From an uncultured bacterium (GTDB taxonomy: Bacteria; Verrucomicrobiota; Kiritimatiellia; RFP12; UBA3636): a DNA stretch of 37,956 nucleotides. The notes under the pieces are model-generated. The model saw only the letters and a program-made list of their open reading frames with translations. It had not been told where the DNA came from and did no database searches. The stretch lies in NCBI GenBank assembly GCA_902761575.1, contig CACWKU010000007.1:1-37956 (forward strand), given 5' to 3'. This document shows, one piece after another, positions 1 through 19,549 of this stretch (its first letter is position 1; each line of letters begins with the position of its first letter). Both the position numbers and the translations under genes were made by a program.

Positions 1-1
1 C

Positions 2-12733
<12,732 letters not shown>

Positions 12734-12772
12734 CACGTTCCCGTCCCGCCAGAAATCGAAAGGAATACCATC

Positions 12773-13153
12773 ATGCCCGATCCCAAAGACGACCTCGACG
12801 AATACCTCGCCCGGATCCGCAAGACCATCGCGGAGTCCGAGGCCCTCGTCGCGCAGACCGAGCTCCGGATGCGCGAGACGGACCGCCTGCTCGAATCGCA
12901 GGGGCTCACCCGAGAGCAGGTCCTCTCCCTGCGCTTCTCCAAGGAGCAGAAGCTCGCCGTGAACGAGGAGCTCAAGCGCCGCGGCCTCCCGCCCATCGAG
13001 GACGACGGAGACGACGTCCCGCCGCCCGACCCCGACGCCCCCGCCCCCGTCGGCGTCCCCGCCGCGCCCGCCTTCGCCGTCCACGATTCCCAGGGCGACC
13101 TGGAGAACCGCCAGAAGAAATTCGGCATGATGATGAAACCTTTTTCGCTCTAG
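12773..13153 (+). CDS. LcrG/PcrG-like needle-tip chaperone candidate
   Basis: A 126-residue protein. A charged helical N-terminal half (DEYLARIRKTIAESE, then GLTREQVLSL and NEELKRRG) is followed by an acidic, Pro-rich linker around residues 78-105 and a basic tail. From memory, Yersinia LcrG also has DEY...AIADS, GLTPEAV and a Glu/Lys/Arg helix in the same order, but LcrG is shorter (about 95 aa). LcrG-family proteins bind the tip protein in the cytosol and restrain secretion. The position supports this: it is followed by a coiled-coil protein, an SycD-type chaperone and two translocators, the order of lcrG-lcrV-lcrH-yopB-yopD. A good ribosome-binding site (GAAAGGA, 12758-12764) fixes the start. 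Family membership is an inference without alignment scores. Confidence 0.55.
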   Translation: MPDPKDDLDEYLARIRKTIAESEALVAQTELRMRETDRLLESQGLTREQVLSLRFSKEQKLAVNEELKRRGLPPIEDDGDDVPPPDPDAPAPVGVPAAPAFAVHDSQGDLENRQKKFGMMMKPFSL

Positions 13154-13162
13154 CGTGTATCC
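13134..13162 (+). promoter_or_regulatory. Paired 22-bp-spaced boxes upstream of the tip-like gene
   Basis: TGAAACC (13134-13140), a 15-nt spacer starting with TT and ending in CG, then TGTATCC (13156-13162), 103 nt before the ATG at 13266. The same arrangement precedes the two translocator genes (14745-14773 and 16042-16070). The upstream gene's stop codon lies within the spacer. It may be a double binding site for an activator, or the -35 and -10 parts of a non-standard promoter. Confidence 0.6.
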
Positions 13163-13217
13163 AAGGTGTTCAAACCACAAAAACACCCAACCGCAGAATC
13201 CACCCACCCATCCCCAA

Positions 13218-13252
13218 CTCTCACCTCTCACCTCTCACCTCTAACCTCCAAC
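13218..13252 (+). repeat. 7-bp tandem leader repeat (CTCTCAC-type)
   Basis: Five heptamers (three CTCTCAC, then CTCTAAC and CTCCAAC) lie just before the start of the coiled-coil gene at 13266, in an otherwise C-rich, G-poor leader that should be little folded. Confidence 0.85.
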
Positions 13253-13265
13253 GAAAGAACCAGCC

Positions 13266-14171
13266 ATGCCTACCAACGCCATCCAGTTCCCCGCCGCCCA
13301 GAACCCCGTGCAGACCGCCGTCCAGACGGATCCGCAGTCGGCGCGGGCCGGCTCGAACGCGCCCGGCGCCGTCCTCGGCGGCCCCGGCGTCCGCGTCTCC
13401 ATCGCCGGCACCCAGCTCGACAAGCTCGTCGCCAAGGTGAAGGGCGAGAGCGAGGACGCGCGCCTCGCCACCGCCAAGCGCCGCATCGCGATCGTCCTCA
13501 CCGTCCTCTCCGCGCTCAACGTGAAGATCACGGAGTCCCAGAAGAACAACCTCGCCCAGATCGAGGCGCTCCAGAGCCAGATCGACGACCTCGCCAAGCT
13601 GCTTTCCGGCAAGGATGGCTCCTTGACGGCCGACCAGGCGCGGGTCGCCGCGCTCGAGGCGCAGATCGAGAGCATCAAGAAGGCCGTCGCGAACGCGGTC
13701 AAGGAGGGCGAGGAGCACCGCAAGCAGGTCGAGGAGCTCAAGAAGAACCGCGCCGCGGACGACGCCGAGCTCAAGCGGGCCGAGACCGCGCTCGCCAAGG
13801 CCGAGGCCGCCCTTGCCGCCGCGCAGGCGAACCTCGCGAAGGCCCGGACCGACCTCGACTCCGCGAAGCAGGCCGTCGAAACGGACAAGAAGGAGATCGC
13901 CGCCGTCAAGGCGAAGGTCGCCGGCCTCGAGAAGAAGATCGCCGAGTGCGTCGCCGCCGTGGGCGACAAGACGCTCGCCGCGCTCGCCGCCGGCCTCCGC
14001 GTCGAGGCGCCGGAGGTCGAGCCCGCCGAGAACGAGACGAACGCCGACCGCGAGAAGGAGGAGGCGAAGGCGATCGCCAACGACCCCCTCCGCGCCATCC
14101 GCGCCGCCCTCGACCGCATGGACGCCGACATCCGCAAGACCATCGAGGACAACCGCACGCTGCTCGTCTGA
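13266..14171 (+). CDS. Coiled-coil T3SS secreted protein, tip (LcrV/SctA)-position candidate
   Basis: A 301-residue protein with no signal peptide or membrane segment. The first 45 residues are polar and flexible, as in T3SS substrates. Residues about 50-235 are almost entirely Ala/Glu/Lys heptads (for example ALEAQIESIKKAV and KAKVAGLEKKIAE), predicting a long coiled coil. A short acidic linker (EVEPAENETNADRE) leads to a C-terminal helix (AIRAALDRMDADIRKTIEDN). Its length and place between an LcrG-like gene and an SycD-type chaperone match lcrV, the needle-tip protein. I cannot see the globular LcrV domains, so this rests on position; a coiled-coil effector or an extra translocator is also possible. 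The start is preceded only by a weak GAAAG. Confidence 0.45.
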   Translation: MPTNAIQFPAAQNPVQTAVQTDPQSARAGSNAPGAVLGGPGVRVSIAGTQLDKLVAKVKGESEDARLATAKRRIAIVLTVLSALNVKITESQKNNLAQIEALQSQIDDLAKLLSGKDGSLTADQARVAALEAQIESIKKAVANAVKEGEEHRKQVEELKKNRAADDAELKRAETALAKAEAALAAAQANLAKARTDLDSAKQAVETDKKEIAAVKAKVAGLEKKIAECVAAVGDKTLAALAAGLRVEAPEVEPAENETNADREKEEAKAIANDPLRAIRAALDRMDADIRKTIEDNRTLLV

Positions 14172-14174
14172 CCG

Positions 14175-14210
14175 AACCAACGATCCAACGAACTAACGAA
14201 CTAACGAACC
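14175..14210 (+). repeat. 8-bp tandem leader repeat (AACCAACG/AACTAACG)
   Basis: Four octamers (AACCAACG, ATCCAACG, AACTAACG, AACTAACG) plus a partial copy fill most of the 59-nt gap before the SycD-like gene. There is no recognisable ribosome-binding site, so translation may depend on the unstructured leader. Confidence 0.85.
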
Positions 14211-14230
14211 ACCCAACCCCAAACCCACCC

Positions 14231-14749
14231 ATGAGCACCGAAATCAACAACGACAAGATCGCCGAAGCGGCGGAGAAGTTCGCCAACGGGTTCGCCACGA
14301 TGCGCGAACTCAAGGGCATCACCAAGGCCGAGATGGAGGCCGTCTACTCCGTCGGCTTCAACATGTACCGCACCGGCCGCTACGACGACGCGGAGAAGAT
14401 CTTCCGCTTCCTCGTGCTCTTCGACCACCTCGAGCCCAAGTACTGGCTCGGCGTGGGCGCCGTGCAGCAGGTCCGCAAGGACTACCAGGGCGCGATCGCC
14501 TCCTACGGCTACTCCTCGTTCCTCGACCTCTCGAACCCGAAGCCGCAGCTCCACGCCGCGGAGTGCTTCCTCGCGCTCGGCGACAAGGTGAACGCCGCCT
14601 CGTCCCTCATGGCGCTCGACAAGTACTGCCCGCCCGAGACCACCCCGATCGGCCGCGAATACCGCGCCAAGGCCGCGGAGATGCGCAAGCTCATCGGCGA
14701 GGAGGCCTTCGAGGAGGCCTCGAAGCCGGATCCCGAACCCGCCGTGTAA
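14231..14749 (+). CDS. sycD: SycD/LcrH-type class II translocator chaperone
   Basis: A 172-residue, all-helical TPR protein. The segment MYRTGRYDDAEKIFRFLVLFDHLEPKYWLGVGAVQQ is typical of SycD/LcrH/PcrH/IpgC chaperones, with further TPRs around DYQGAIASYGYSSFLD and PKPQLHAAECFLALGD. These cytosolic dimers hold the two hydrophobic translocators before export. The two genes immediately downstream are translocators of exactly those types. The open frame extends upstream, but ATG 14231 gives the family length; the longer version runs through the preceding gene. The stop codon overlaps the first box of the next paired-box element. Confidence 0.85.
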   Translation: MSTEINNDKIAEAAEKFANGFATMRELKGITKAEMEAVYSVGFNMYRTGRYDDAEKIFRFLVLFDHLEPKYWLGVGAVQQVRKDYQGAIASYGYSSFLDLSNPKPQLHAAECFLALGDKVNAASSLMALDKYCPPETTPIGREYRAKAAEMRKLIGEEAFEEASKPDPEPAV

Positions 14750-14773
14750 CCTTTTCCCGGTTGCCGTGTAACC
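14745..14773 (+). promoter_or_regulatory. Paired TGTAACC boxes upstream of sctE
   Basis: TGTAACC (14745-14751, overlapping the sycD stop codon), a 15-nt spacer, then TGTAACC (14767-14773), 95 nt before the sctE start. The next bases, AGGTCGAAGCACGCAA, are also close to those after the copy at 16042-16070. Confidence 0.65.
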
Positions 14774-14794
14774 AGGTCGAAGCACGCAAGTCCG

Positions 14795-14834
14795 AACCTT
14801 CGAACTTTCGAACCTTCGAACGACCCAACCACCC
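14795..14834 (+). repeat. 8-bp tandem leader repeat (AACCTTCG-type)
   Basis: AACCTTCG, AACTTTCG, AACCTTCG, then AACGACCC and AACCACCC continue in octamer phase into a C-rich leader. The sctE start follows a GGAGG ribosome-binding site at 14858-14862. Confidence 0.85.
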
Positions 14835-14868
14835 AACCACGTAAACACCCAACCACCGGAGGCACACC

Positions 14869-15933
14869 ATGCCCGGAGAAATCCCCACCATCAACACCAA
14901 CGCCGCGCGCCAGGCCTCGGCGATCGACACGGCCGCGCAGCTCGCCAAGGGCCTCGGCCTTTCGGAGAAGGCCACCCAGGCCGTTAAGGAGGTCGCCGCC
15001 CTGCTCGGCAACCGCAACGTGAACGTGTCCGCCCCCGCCGGCGTCAGGTCCGAGGCCGGCACGCCCGCCGGCGCGACCGGCGTCCCCGTCCTGGACAACC
15101 CGGACGACGAGAAGGCCAAGGAGGCCGATCTCGAGAAGCTCATCGCCTACCTGCAGCTGGAGAACACCAAGGAGCAGTCCGAGTCGGCCAAGGCCCGCAT
15201 CGAGTCGTTCAAGGGCCAGCTCGAGGTCGAGCACAAGGACCGCAAGGCCAAGATGGACAAGTCCCTCAAGGAGATGGACGAGGCGGCCGCGGCGCGCACG
15301 CGCAACAAGATCTTCGGCTGGCTCATGACCGGCCTGGCGATCCTCGGCGCCGTCGTCGCCTGCGTCGCGACGGGCGGCCTCGCCGTGGGCGCCGTCGTCG
15401 GCGCGGGCATCGCGCTCGGCGCCCAGATCCTCAACGAGACCGGCGTGATGGAGAAGATCGTCGGCGGCCTTTCGGACGCCCTGCAGAGCCTCGGCATGTC
15501 GAAGATGGCCGCGGACATCGTCGCGCAGGTCGCGGTCACGCTCGTCATCATCGCCGCCTCGCTCGGCGCGGGCGCCATCGGCTCCGCCGGCAGCGTCACG
15601 CAGCTCACCAGCGAGATCGGCAAGGCCCTGCAGAACCTCGCGCAGATCGCCAAGCCGGCCCTCTCCATCGCCACCGGCATCATGGGCGGCGTCTCCACCC
15701 TCTCCAGCGGCGTCGGCGCCTACCAGAGCTACAAGTCCGGCATGTCGGACGCCGAGCTCAAGGAAACCGAGAAGTACCTCGCCATCATCCAGCAGAAGAT
15801 GGACGAGTCGGAGGAGGAGCTGCAGAAGATCCTGCAGATGATCCAGGACCTCGTCGGCCAGATCGCCCAGCTGCTCTCGTCGCAGACCGACACCACCAAC
15901 GAGATCGCGATGCAGATGGGCCAGATGGCCTAG
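14869..15933 (+). CDS. sctE: Major translocator, YopB/SipB/IpaB family
   Basis: A 354-residue protein. A polar N-terminus leads to a coiled coil (about residues 85-140), then a long hydrophobic Gly/Ala-rich region (about 147-185, IFGWLMTGLAILGAVVACVA onward) and a second one (about 220-245, VAVTLVIIAASLGAGAIGSA). A C-terminal amphipathic coiled coil (KYLAIIQQKMDESEEELQKI) follows. Two membrane hairpins flanked by coiled coils are the hallmark of the large pore-forming translocator, which inserts in the host membrane with SctB. It has no Sec signal. It sits directly between its SycD-type chaperone and the SctB gene. The start is chosen from the GGAGG site six bases upstream. Confidence 0.85.
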   Translation: MPGEIPTINTNAARQASAIDTAAQLAKGLGLSEKATQAVKEVAALLGNRNVNVSAPAGVRSEAGTPAGATGVPVLDNPDDEKAKEADLEKLIAYLQLENTKEQSESAKARIESFKGQLEVEHKDRKAKMDKSLKEMDEAAAARTRNKIFGWLMTGLAILGAVVACVATGGLAVGAVVGAGIALGAQILNETGVMEKIVGGLSDALQSLGMSKMAADIVAQVAVTLVIIAASLGAGAIGSAGSVTQLTSEIGKALQNLAQIAKPALSIATGIMGGVSTLSSGVGAYQSYKSGMSDAELKETEKYLAIIQQKMDESEEELQKILQMIQDLVGQIAQLLSSQTDTTNEIAMQMGQMA

Positions 15934-15942
15934 CCCGCAAGT

Positions 15943-15980
15943 CCGCCCGGTCGGCGCGGCTCCGCCGCCCGACCGGGCGG
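15943..15980 (+). terminator. Hairpin after sctE (weak or processing site)
   Basis: Ten bases after the stop, CCGCCCGGTCGG pairs with CCGACCGGGCGG, with an inner GC stem and one bulge. No T-tract follows, so it may attenuate transcription or protect the RNA end rather than terminate fully. Confidence 0.45.
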
Positions 15981-15989
15981 GCGTTGTCT

Positions 15990-16008
15990 CGCCGCGCTCC
16001 GCGCGGCG
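15990..16008 (+). repeat. Second hairpin in the sctE-sctB gap, TCC loop
   Basis: CGCCGCGC, loop TCC, GCGCGGCG. Similar GC stems closed by TCC follow the sctJ stop codon (32915-32931) and occur in the inner part of the hairpin at 15943-15980. Confidence 0.5.
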
Positions 16009-16041
16009 GAAACCGCCCGGAAAATCATCTTTCAGGACCGC

Positions 16042-16070
16042 TGTAACCTTCCAGCCCGCTCCGTGTAACC
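16042..16070 (+). promoter_or_regulatory. Paired TGTAACC boxes upstream of sctB
   Basis: TGTAACC (16042-16048), a 15-nt spacer, TGTAACC (16064-16070), then AGATCGAACACGCAA, nearly the same as before sctE. It lies 88 nt before the ATG. Confidence 0.65.
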
Positions 16071-16092
16071 AGATCGAACACGCAATCGGTCG

Positions 16093-16132
16093 AACCTTCG
16101 AACCTGCGAACCTTCGAACCTGCGAACCATCC
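16093..16132 (+). repeat. 8-bp tandem leader repeat (AACCTTCG/AACCTGCG alternating)
   Basis: AACCTTCG and AACCTGCG alternate for four units, followed by AACCATCC, between the paired boxes and the sctB start. Confidence 0.85.
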
Positions 16133-16158
16133 ACCCCCCCAACCACGGAACCCTTCCC

Positions 16159-17955
16159 ATGAGCATCCAGCCCACCACCAACAACGCCAGCCTCGACTGG
16201 TCCTCGCTCCTCAGCAAGCTCGACGCCGCCACCAAGGCCGCAGGCGCGCAGGGAGCCTCCGGCGTGACCGCCGGGCAGAACGTCACCATCACCGCGACTG
16301 TCGACGGCGTCGAGCATGCGGTCACGTTCCCGATCCCGGACGACCTCGACCTCCCGGCCACAGTCGACCAGGCAGCCATCGATTCGCTCTGCGCCAAGCT
16401 CGCCGGGGACACCTCCCTCGGCCTCTCCGAAGCGGACGTCAAGGCCGTCCACAAGGCGCTCTCCGACGCGCTCGCCGCCGCCTCCACGAGCATTGTCCCG
16501 GGCTCCAAGAACGTCATGTTCGACCTCTACAAGCTGATGGCCCTCCTCGTCGAGGTCGGCCAGAAGCAGCGCGACGCCGCCCGCGAGATCCGGAGCGCCC
16601 AGAGCCAGCTGGTCCAGAAGAGCATCCAGGACCAGGCCGACCAGCAGAGGACCGCCGCCCTCACCGGCATGATCCTCGGCGCGATCACCTGCGGCATCCA
16701 GGTGGCCGTCTCCATCGTGATGCTCCGGAGCCAGACCAAGGACTTCAACAAGCAGATCAACACGCTCGAGACCAGCGGCGTCGCCTCCGCGAAGGAGAAC
16801 CTCTCCATGCTCAAGGCGGCCGACGGCCCCGTCAAGGCGGACGCCCAGCTGCAGAAGGTGGCGGCCTCCATCGGCAACAAGCCGTCCGGCAACATGGGCC
16901 GGACGATCGCGGAGGAAGTCGGCGAGTACGGCTTCGGGAACACCGACCAGGCGAAGGCCAAGCTGCAGGTGGAGCACTCCAAGGCGGACCAGCTCCGCAC
17001 CCGGTTCGAGACCCTGGTCTCCAAGAGCGCCGACGGGACCCTGCGCTCGACCGACGTCCCGGCGGGCCCCCTCCGCGACGCGCTCGTGAAGCAGGAGGCC
17101 TTCGAGGCCAAGCTCGCCGAATGCGGCTTGTCCAAGCAGGACGCGGATGCCTACATCGAGCTTTCCCAGAAGGACGCGAAGGGCCTCTTGGACGGGCCGC
17201 CCGTGGACGTCCAGGGGCGCGCGAAGCTGATGAGCCTCATCAGCGAGCATCCGAACATCGCGGAGATGGGCCTGGGCAACCAGACCTCCGCCCAGATCAA
17301 GGCCGAGGTCACGACCGCCACGGAAGCCCTGCAGACGGAGCTCCAGACCAAGATCCAGACCCAAGGCGATGCGATCGACACCGCCCGCAAGAACATCCGG
17401 GAGGCCGCCAAGACCGACCTGCAGCGCTACGAGGACGAATACGAGTCGGCGCTCCGCGACGTGAACTCGATCAACGACAAGACCACCAAGGCCGAGGCGA
17501 ACCAGCTCCACGAGAAGCTCCAGCTCGCCGCGGACAGGCTCAAGTACGCCCGCGCCTACGCCTACAAGGAGCTGGCGCAGCCGGGCGTCACGACGCCCGC
17601 CGAACGCGCCGCCGACATCCGCATGGCCGGCCTGGCGGTCGACAGCGCCGAGCACGGGCGCACCACCGACCTGGAGTACCTCAAGGCGACGCGCAGCCTC
17701 CAGGCGGGCGAGGCGCATCTCGGCATCGTGAACGCCCTCGGCAACGCGAGCCAGAACTTGGTCCAGAACCTCTCGTCCTTCCTCGCGGCGAAATCCAAGG
17801 ACTACGAGGCCGAGGCGACCAAGCTGCAGGACGAGCTCGACCAGACCAAGGAGCTCTTCAACCAGGCCCAGCAGCTCGTCGACGCCGTCGTGCAGCTCAT
17901 GCAGGCCGTCACCTCGGCCGAGACCCAGTCGATGCGCGACGCCATCCAGGCGTAG
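16159..17955 (+). CDS. sctB: Minor translocator, YopD/IpaC-like, unusually long
   Basis: A 598-residue protein without a signal peptide. A single strong hydrophobic helix lies near residues 165-190 (ALTGMILGAITCGIQVAVSI). Just before it is MFDLYKLMALLVEVGQKQRD, a juxtamembrane helix of the kind seen in YopD/SipC-type translocators. Downstream is a long helical, coiled-coil-rich region ending in KLQDELDQTKELFNQAQQLVDAVVQLMQ. One membrane helix and its place after sycD and sctE indicate the second pore subunit. YopD-type proteins are usually about 300-400 aa, so the extra 200 or more residues may carry an added host-side function. The start has only a weak GGAA nearby but is the first ATG after the leader repeat. 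Confidence 0.75.
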   Translation: MSIQPTTNNASLDWSSLLSKLDAATKAAGAQGASGVTAGQNVTITATVDGVEHAVTFPIPDDLDLPATVDQAAIDSLCAKLAGDTSLGLSEADVKAVHKALSDALAAASTSIVPGSKNVMFDLYKLMALLVEVGQKQRDAAREIRSAQSQLVQKSIQDQADQQRTAALTGMILGAITCGIQVAVSIVMLRSQTKDFNKQINTLETSGVASAKENLSMLKAADGPVKADAQLQKVAASIGNKPSGNMGRTIAEEVGEYGFGNTDQAKAKLQVEHSKADQLRTRFETLVSKSADGTLRSTDVPAGPLRDALVKQEAFEAKLAECGLSKQDADAYIELSQKDAKGLLDGPPVDVQGRAKLMSLISEHPNIAEMGLGNQTSAQIKAEVTTATEALQTELQTKIQTQGDAIDTARKNIREAAKTDLQRYEDEYESALRDVNSINDKTTKAEANQLHEKLQLAADRLKYARAYAYKELAQPGVTTPAERAADIRMAGLAVDSAEHGRTTDLEYLKATRSLQAGEAHLGIVNALGNASQNLVQNLSSFLAAKSKDYEAEATKLQDELDQTKELFNQAQQLVDAVVQLMQAVTSAETQSMRDAIQA

Positions 17956-17973
17956 CCGCCTCCCCTGGCTCCC

Positions 17974-18013
17974 GAACCGTCCGCCGGCGCCCGCGCCGGC
18001 GGACGGTTCGTTT
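17974..18013 (+). terminator. Strong intrinsic terminator of the translocon module
   Basis: A perfect 17-bp inverted repeat (17974-17990 and 17993-18009, starting GAACCGTCCG and ending CGGACGGTTC) is followed by GTTTTA. It closes the tip/translocon unit 18 nt after the sctB stop. Confidence 0.85.
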
Positions 18014-18100
18014 TATCCTCTCCTCCGTTCGCGGAATCTCGCCCTCGATCCGCAATATCTCGCCTATTTATGGATTCTCCGACCGTATTTAAAATTTTGC

Positions 18101-18129
18101 TTGACCCGCGGACGGGCGGCGTGTAGAAT
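18101..18129 (+). promoter_or_regulatory. Housekeeping (sigma-70-type) promoter
   Basis: TTGACC (18101-18106), a 17-nt spacer and TAGAAT (18124-18129), preceded by an AT-rich stretch (TATTTAAAATTTT, 18086-18098) resembling an UP element. Such AT content is exceptional in this window. Transcription would start near 18136, giving a leader of about 38 nt for the next gene. Confidence 0.8.
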
Positions 18130-18173
18130 CGGCGGCATTCCTGCGGACCGTTCCGACCTTCAACCATCCGACC

Positions 18174-19367
18174 ATGCCCTTCTTCTACCAGCCCGCGCTC
18201 TTCGGCCCCGGGGGGCTCGGCGGCCCCGCGAGCCCCGCGGAGGAGGCCGATGAAACCGCGACCGCCCTTCTCCTGATGGCGTGCGCGGGGACGGCCGGCC
18301 TGCTCGCCCTGGGCGGAGGAATCGCGACCCTTGTCTGCATCGCGTGCGCCGAGGAGCTGCATCGCCGATACCAGATCCTCGCGCGGAAGGGCTACTACGG
18401 CTGCGAACGCCGCCGCGAGGAGGCCCATAGGCGGTTCGAGGAGGGAATCGCCGCCCTGAAGGACGATCCCGCCCACTGGGCGGCGAACTACAACCGCGTC
18501 TTCAAGGACTACATCGCCGAACTGCGCCGCATCGACGCCGACTTCGAGCGGGAGACCGGGCGGAGCCCCTTCCGCCTCGCGATGCAGAACGCCAGACGGC
18601 GGACGAAGGCGTCGCGGTGTTGGAAGGAGAATCTCTGCGAAGACGGGACTTTCCCGGGCGGATTCCGCCGGAGCCGAAACCTGCGCTGGACCGGGACGCC
18701 GTGGGCCTCGCCGAAGGCGCGGGCCACGCGCCGGAAAAGGCGCGAAAGGCGAATGGCCCTCTGGCGCGAATGGGCCCGGAGGTTCGCGGAGGCGGTGCGG
18801 CTCGGAAGGAACCCGCCGCCCTCCCCCGCGGAGCGCCGCGTCGGCGGAGGCGCGCCGATCCGGCGGCTCTGCGAGCGGTCTTCGAGCCCTCCCCCCACGC
18901 CCGAGGCGCTCCTCGCCCAATACGAGAAGGCGAAGGGTCGCGGCCCCGTGGAGGAGAAAATCCGGCTCGGGTCGATGATGCTCGACATCGAGGCGGCGGT
19001 CGACAGCTCGCTCGTGCGCGATCCGAGCGGCGAGATCGTCGGGCGCAACGCCGGCGTGCGCGGCTGGATCGCCGAGCGCTGCCCGGCGCTCCTCCGGCAC
19101 TACGCCTCGCTGATGGGCTACCGCCGGCTTGCGGACGAGTTCCGCAAGGTCCACGGCCTGCGCGACCCGCACCCCGCCACGCGACTGCTCGAAGAGGACT
19201 TTCCCGCCGAGGCGTTCGCCCCGGCGATCCGCGAGGCAATGCGAGCGAGCCACGCCGCCGCGAGGCGGCGGCTCTCCTCGCCCGCCGCAAGGACGGCGAA
19301 GGGCTTCGCCGAGGCGCTGTCACGGGCGCGAAGACGGGGCGTCGTCCCGCGAAGACGAACGGGGTAG
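18174..19367 (+). CDS. Unknown protein with one hydrophobic N-terminal segment
   Basis: A 397-residue protein I do not recognise. After a Gly/Pro-rich start, residues about 28-58 form one hydrophobic segment (TALLLMACAGTAGLLALGGG onward) with several cysteines, then a charged helical region (EELHRRYQILARKG through IDADFERETGR). The middle (about 140-240) is very Arg- and Pro-rich and less protein-like, possibly disordered or altered by repeat insertion. The C-terminal part looks well folded (EEKIRLGSMMLDIEAAVDSS, LLRHYASLMGYRRLADEFRK). It has its own promoter and stands between the translocon terminator and the filament-like genes. A membrane-targeted T3SS effector or locus-specific accessory protein is possible. 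There is no ribosome-binding site; the short leader is C-rich. Confidence 0.65.
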   Translation: MPFFYQPALFGPGGLGGPASPAEEADETATALLLMACAGTAGLLALGGGIATLVCIACAEELHRRYQILARKGYYGCERRREEAHRRFEEGIAALKDDPAHWAANYNRVFKDYIAELRRIDADFERETGRSPFRLAMQNARRRTKASRCWKENLCEDGTFPGGFRRSRNLRWTGTPWASPKARATRRKRRERRMALWREWARRFAEAVRLGRNPPPSPAERRVGGGAPIRRLCERSSSPPPTPEALLAQYEKAKGRGPVEEKIRLGSMMLDIEAAVDSSLVRDPSGEIVGRNAGVRGWIAERCPALLRHYASLMGYRRLADEFRKVHGLRDPHPATRLLEEDFPAEAFAPAIREAMRASHAAARRRLSSPAARTAKGFAEALSRARRRGVVPRRRTG

Positions 19368-19468
19368 ACTCCGCCCGTCTCCTCCCGACCTCGGGTCGGC
19401 CCCAGGCACGACAGCAGAGCCCGGCTCCGGCGCGAAATTCTCGCGTGCGCGAGCCCGCACGAATTTTC

Positions 19469-19497
19469 TTGCACTGCGCGCCCGCGTGCGCTAGAAT
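19469..19497 (+). promoter_or_regulatory. Housekeeping (sigma-70-type) promoter for the paralogue cluster
   Basis: TTGCAC (19469-19474), a 17-nt spacer and TAGAAT (19492-19497). The -10 hexamer and spacing equal those of the promoter at 18101-18129. The expected start near 19504 gives a leader of about 46 nt before the ATG at 19550. Confidence 0.8.
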
Positions 19498-19549
19498 GCC
19501 CCCATTCTCGACTCGTTCAGGTAGTCTTTCACACCCTTTTTCCCCTCCC

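Noticed and set aside
14509-17718. A 1069-codon minus-strand frame opposite sycD, sctE and sctB
   Set aside because: Explained by biased third-position GC; the three plus-strand genes are well supported and the antisense product has low complexity.
19385-19399. Hairpin CCGACC-TCG-GGTCGG after the orphan gene as a terminator
   Set aside because: The stem is only six base pairs and no T-tract follows.
18617-19549. An upstream extension of paralogue 1 through the preceding gene
   Set aside because: It overlaps the 18174-19367 gene in another frame and crosses the promoter at 19469; ATG 19550 gives the paralogue length.
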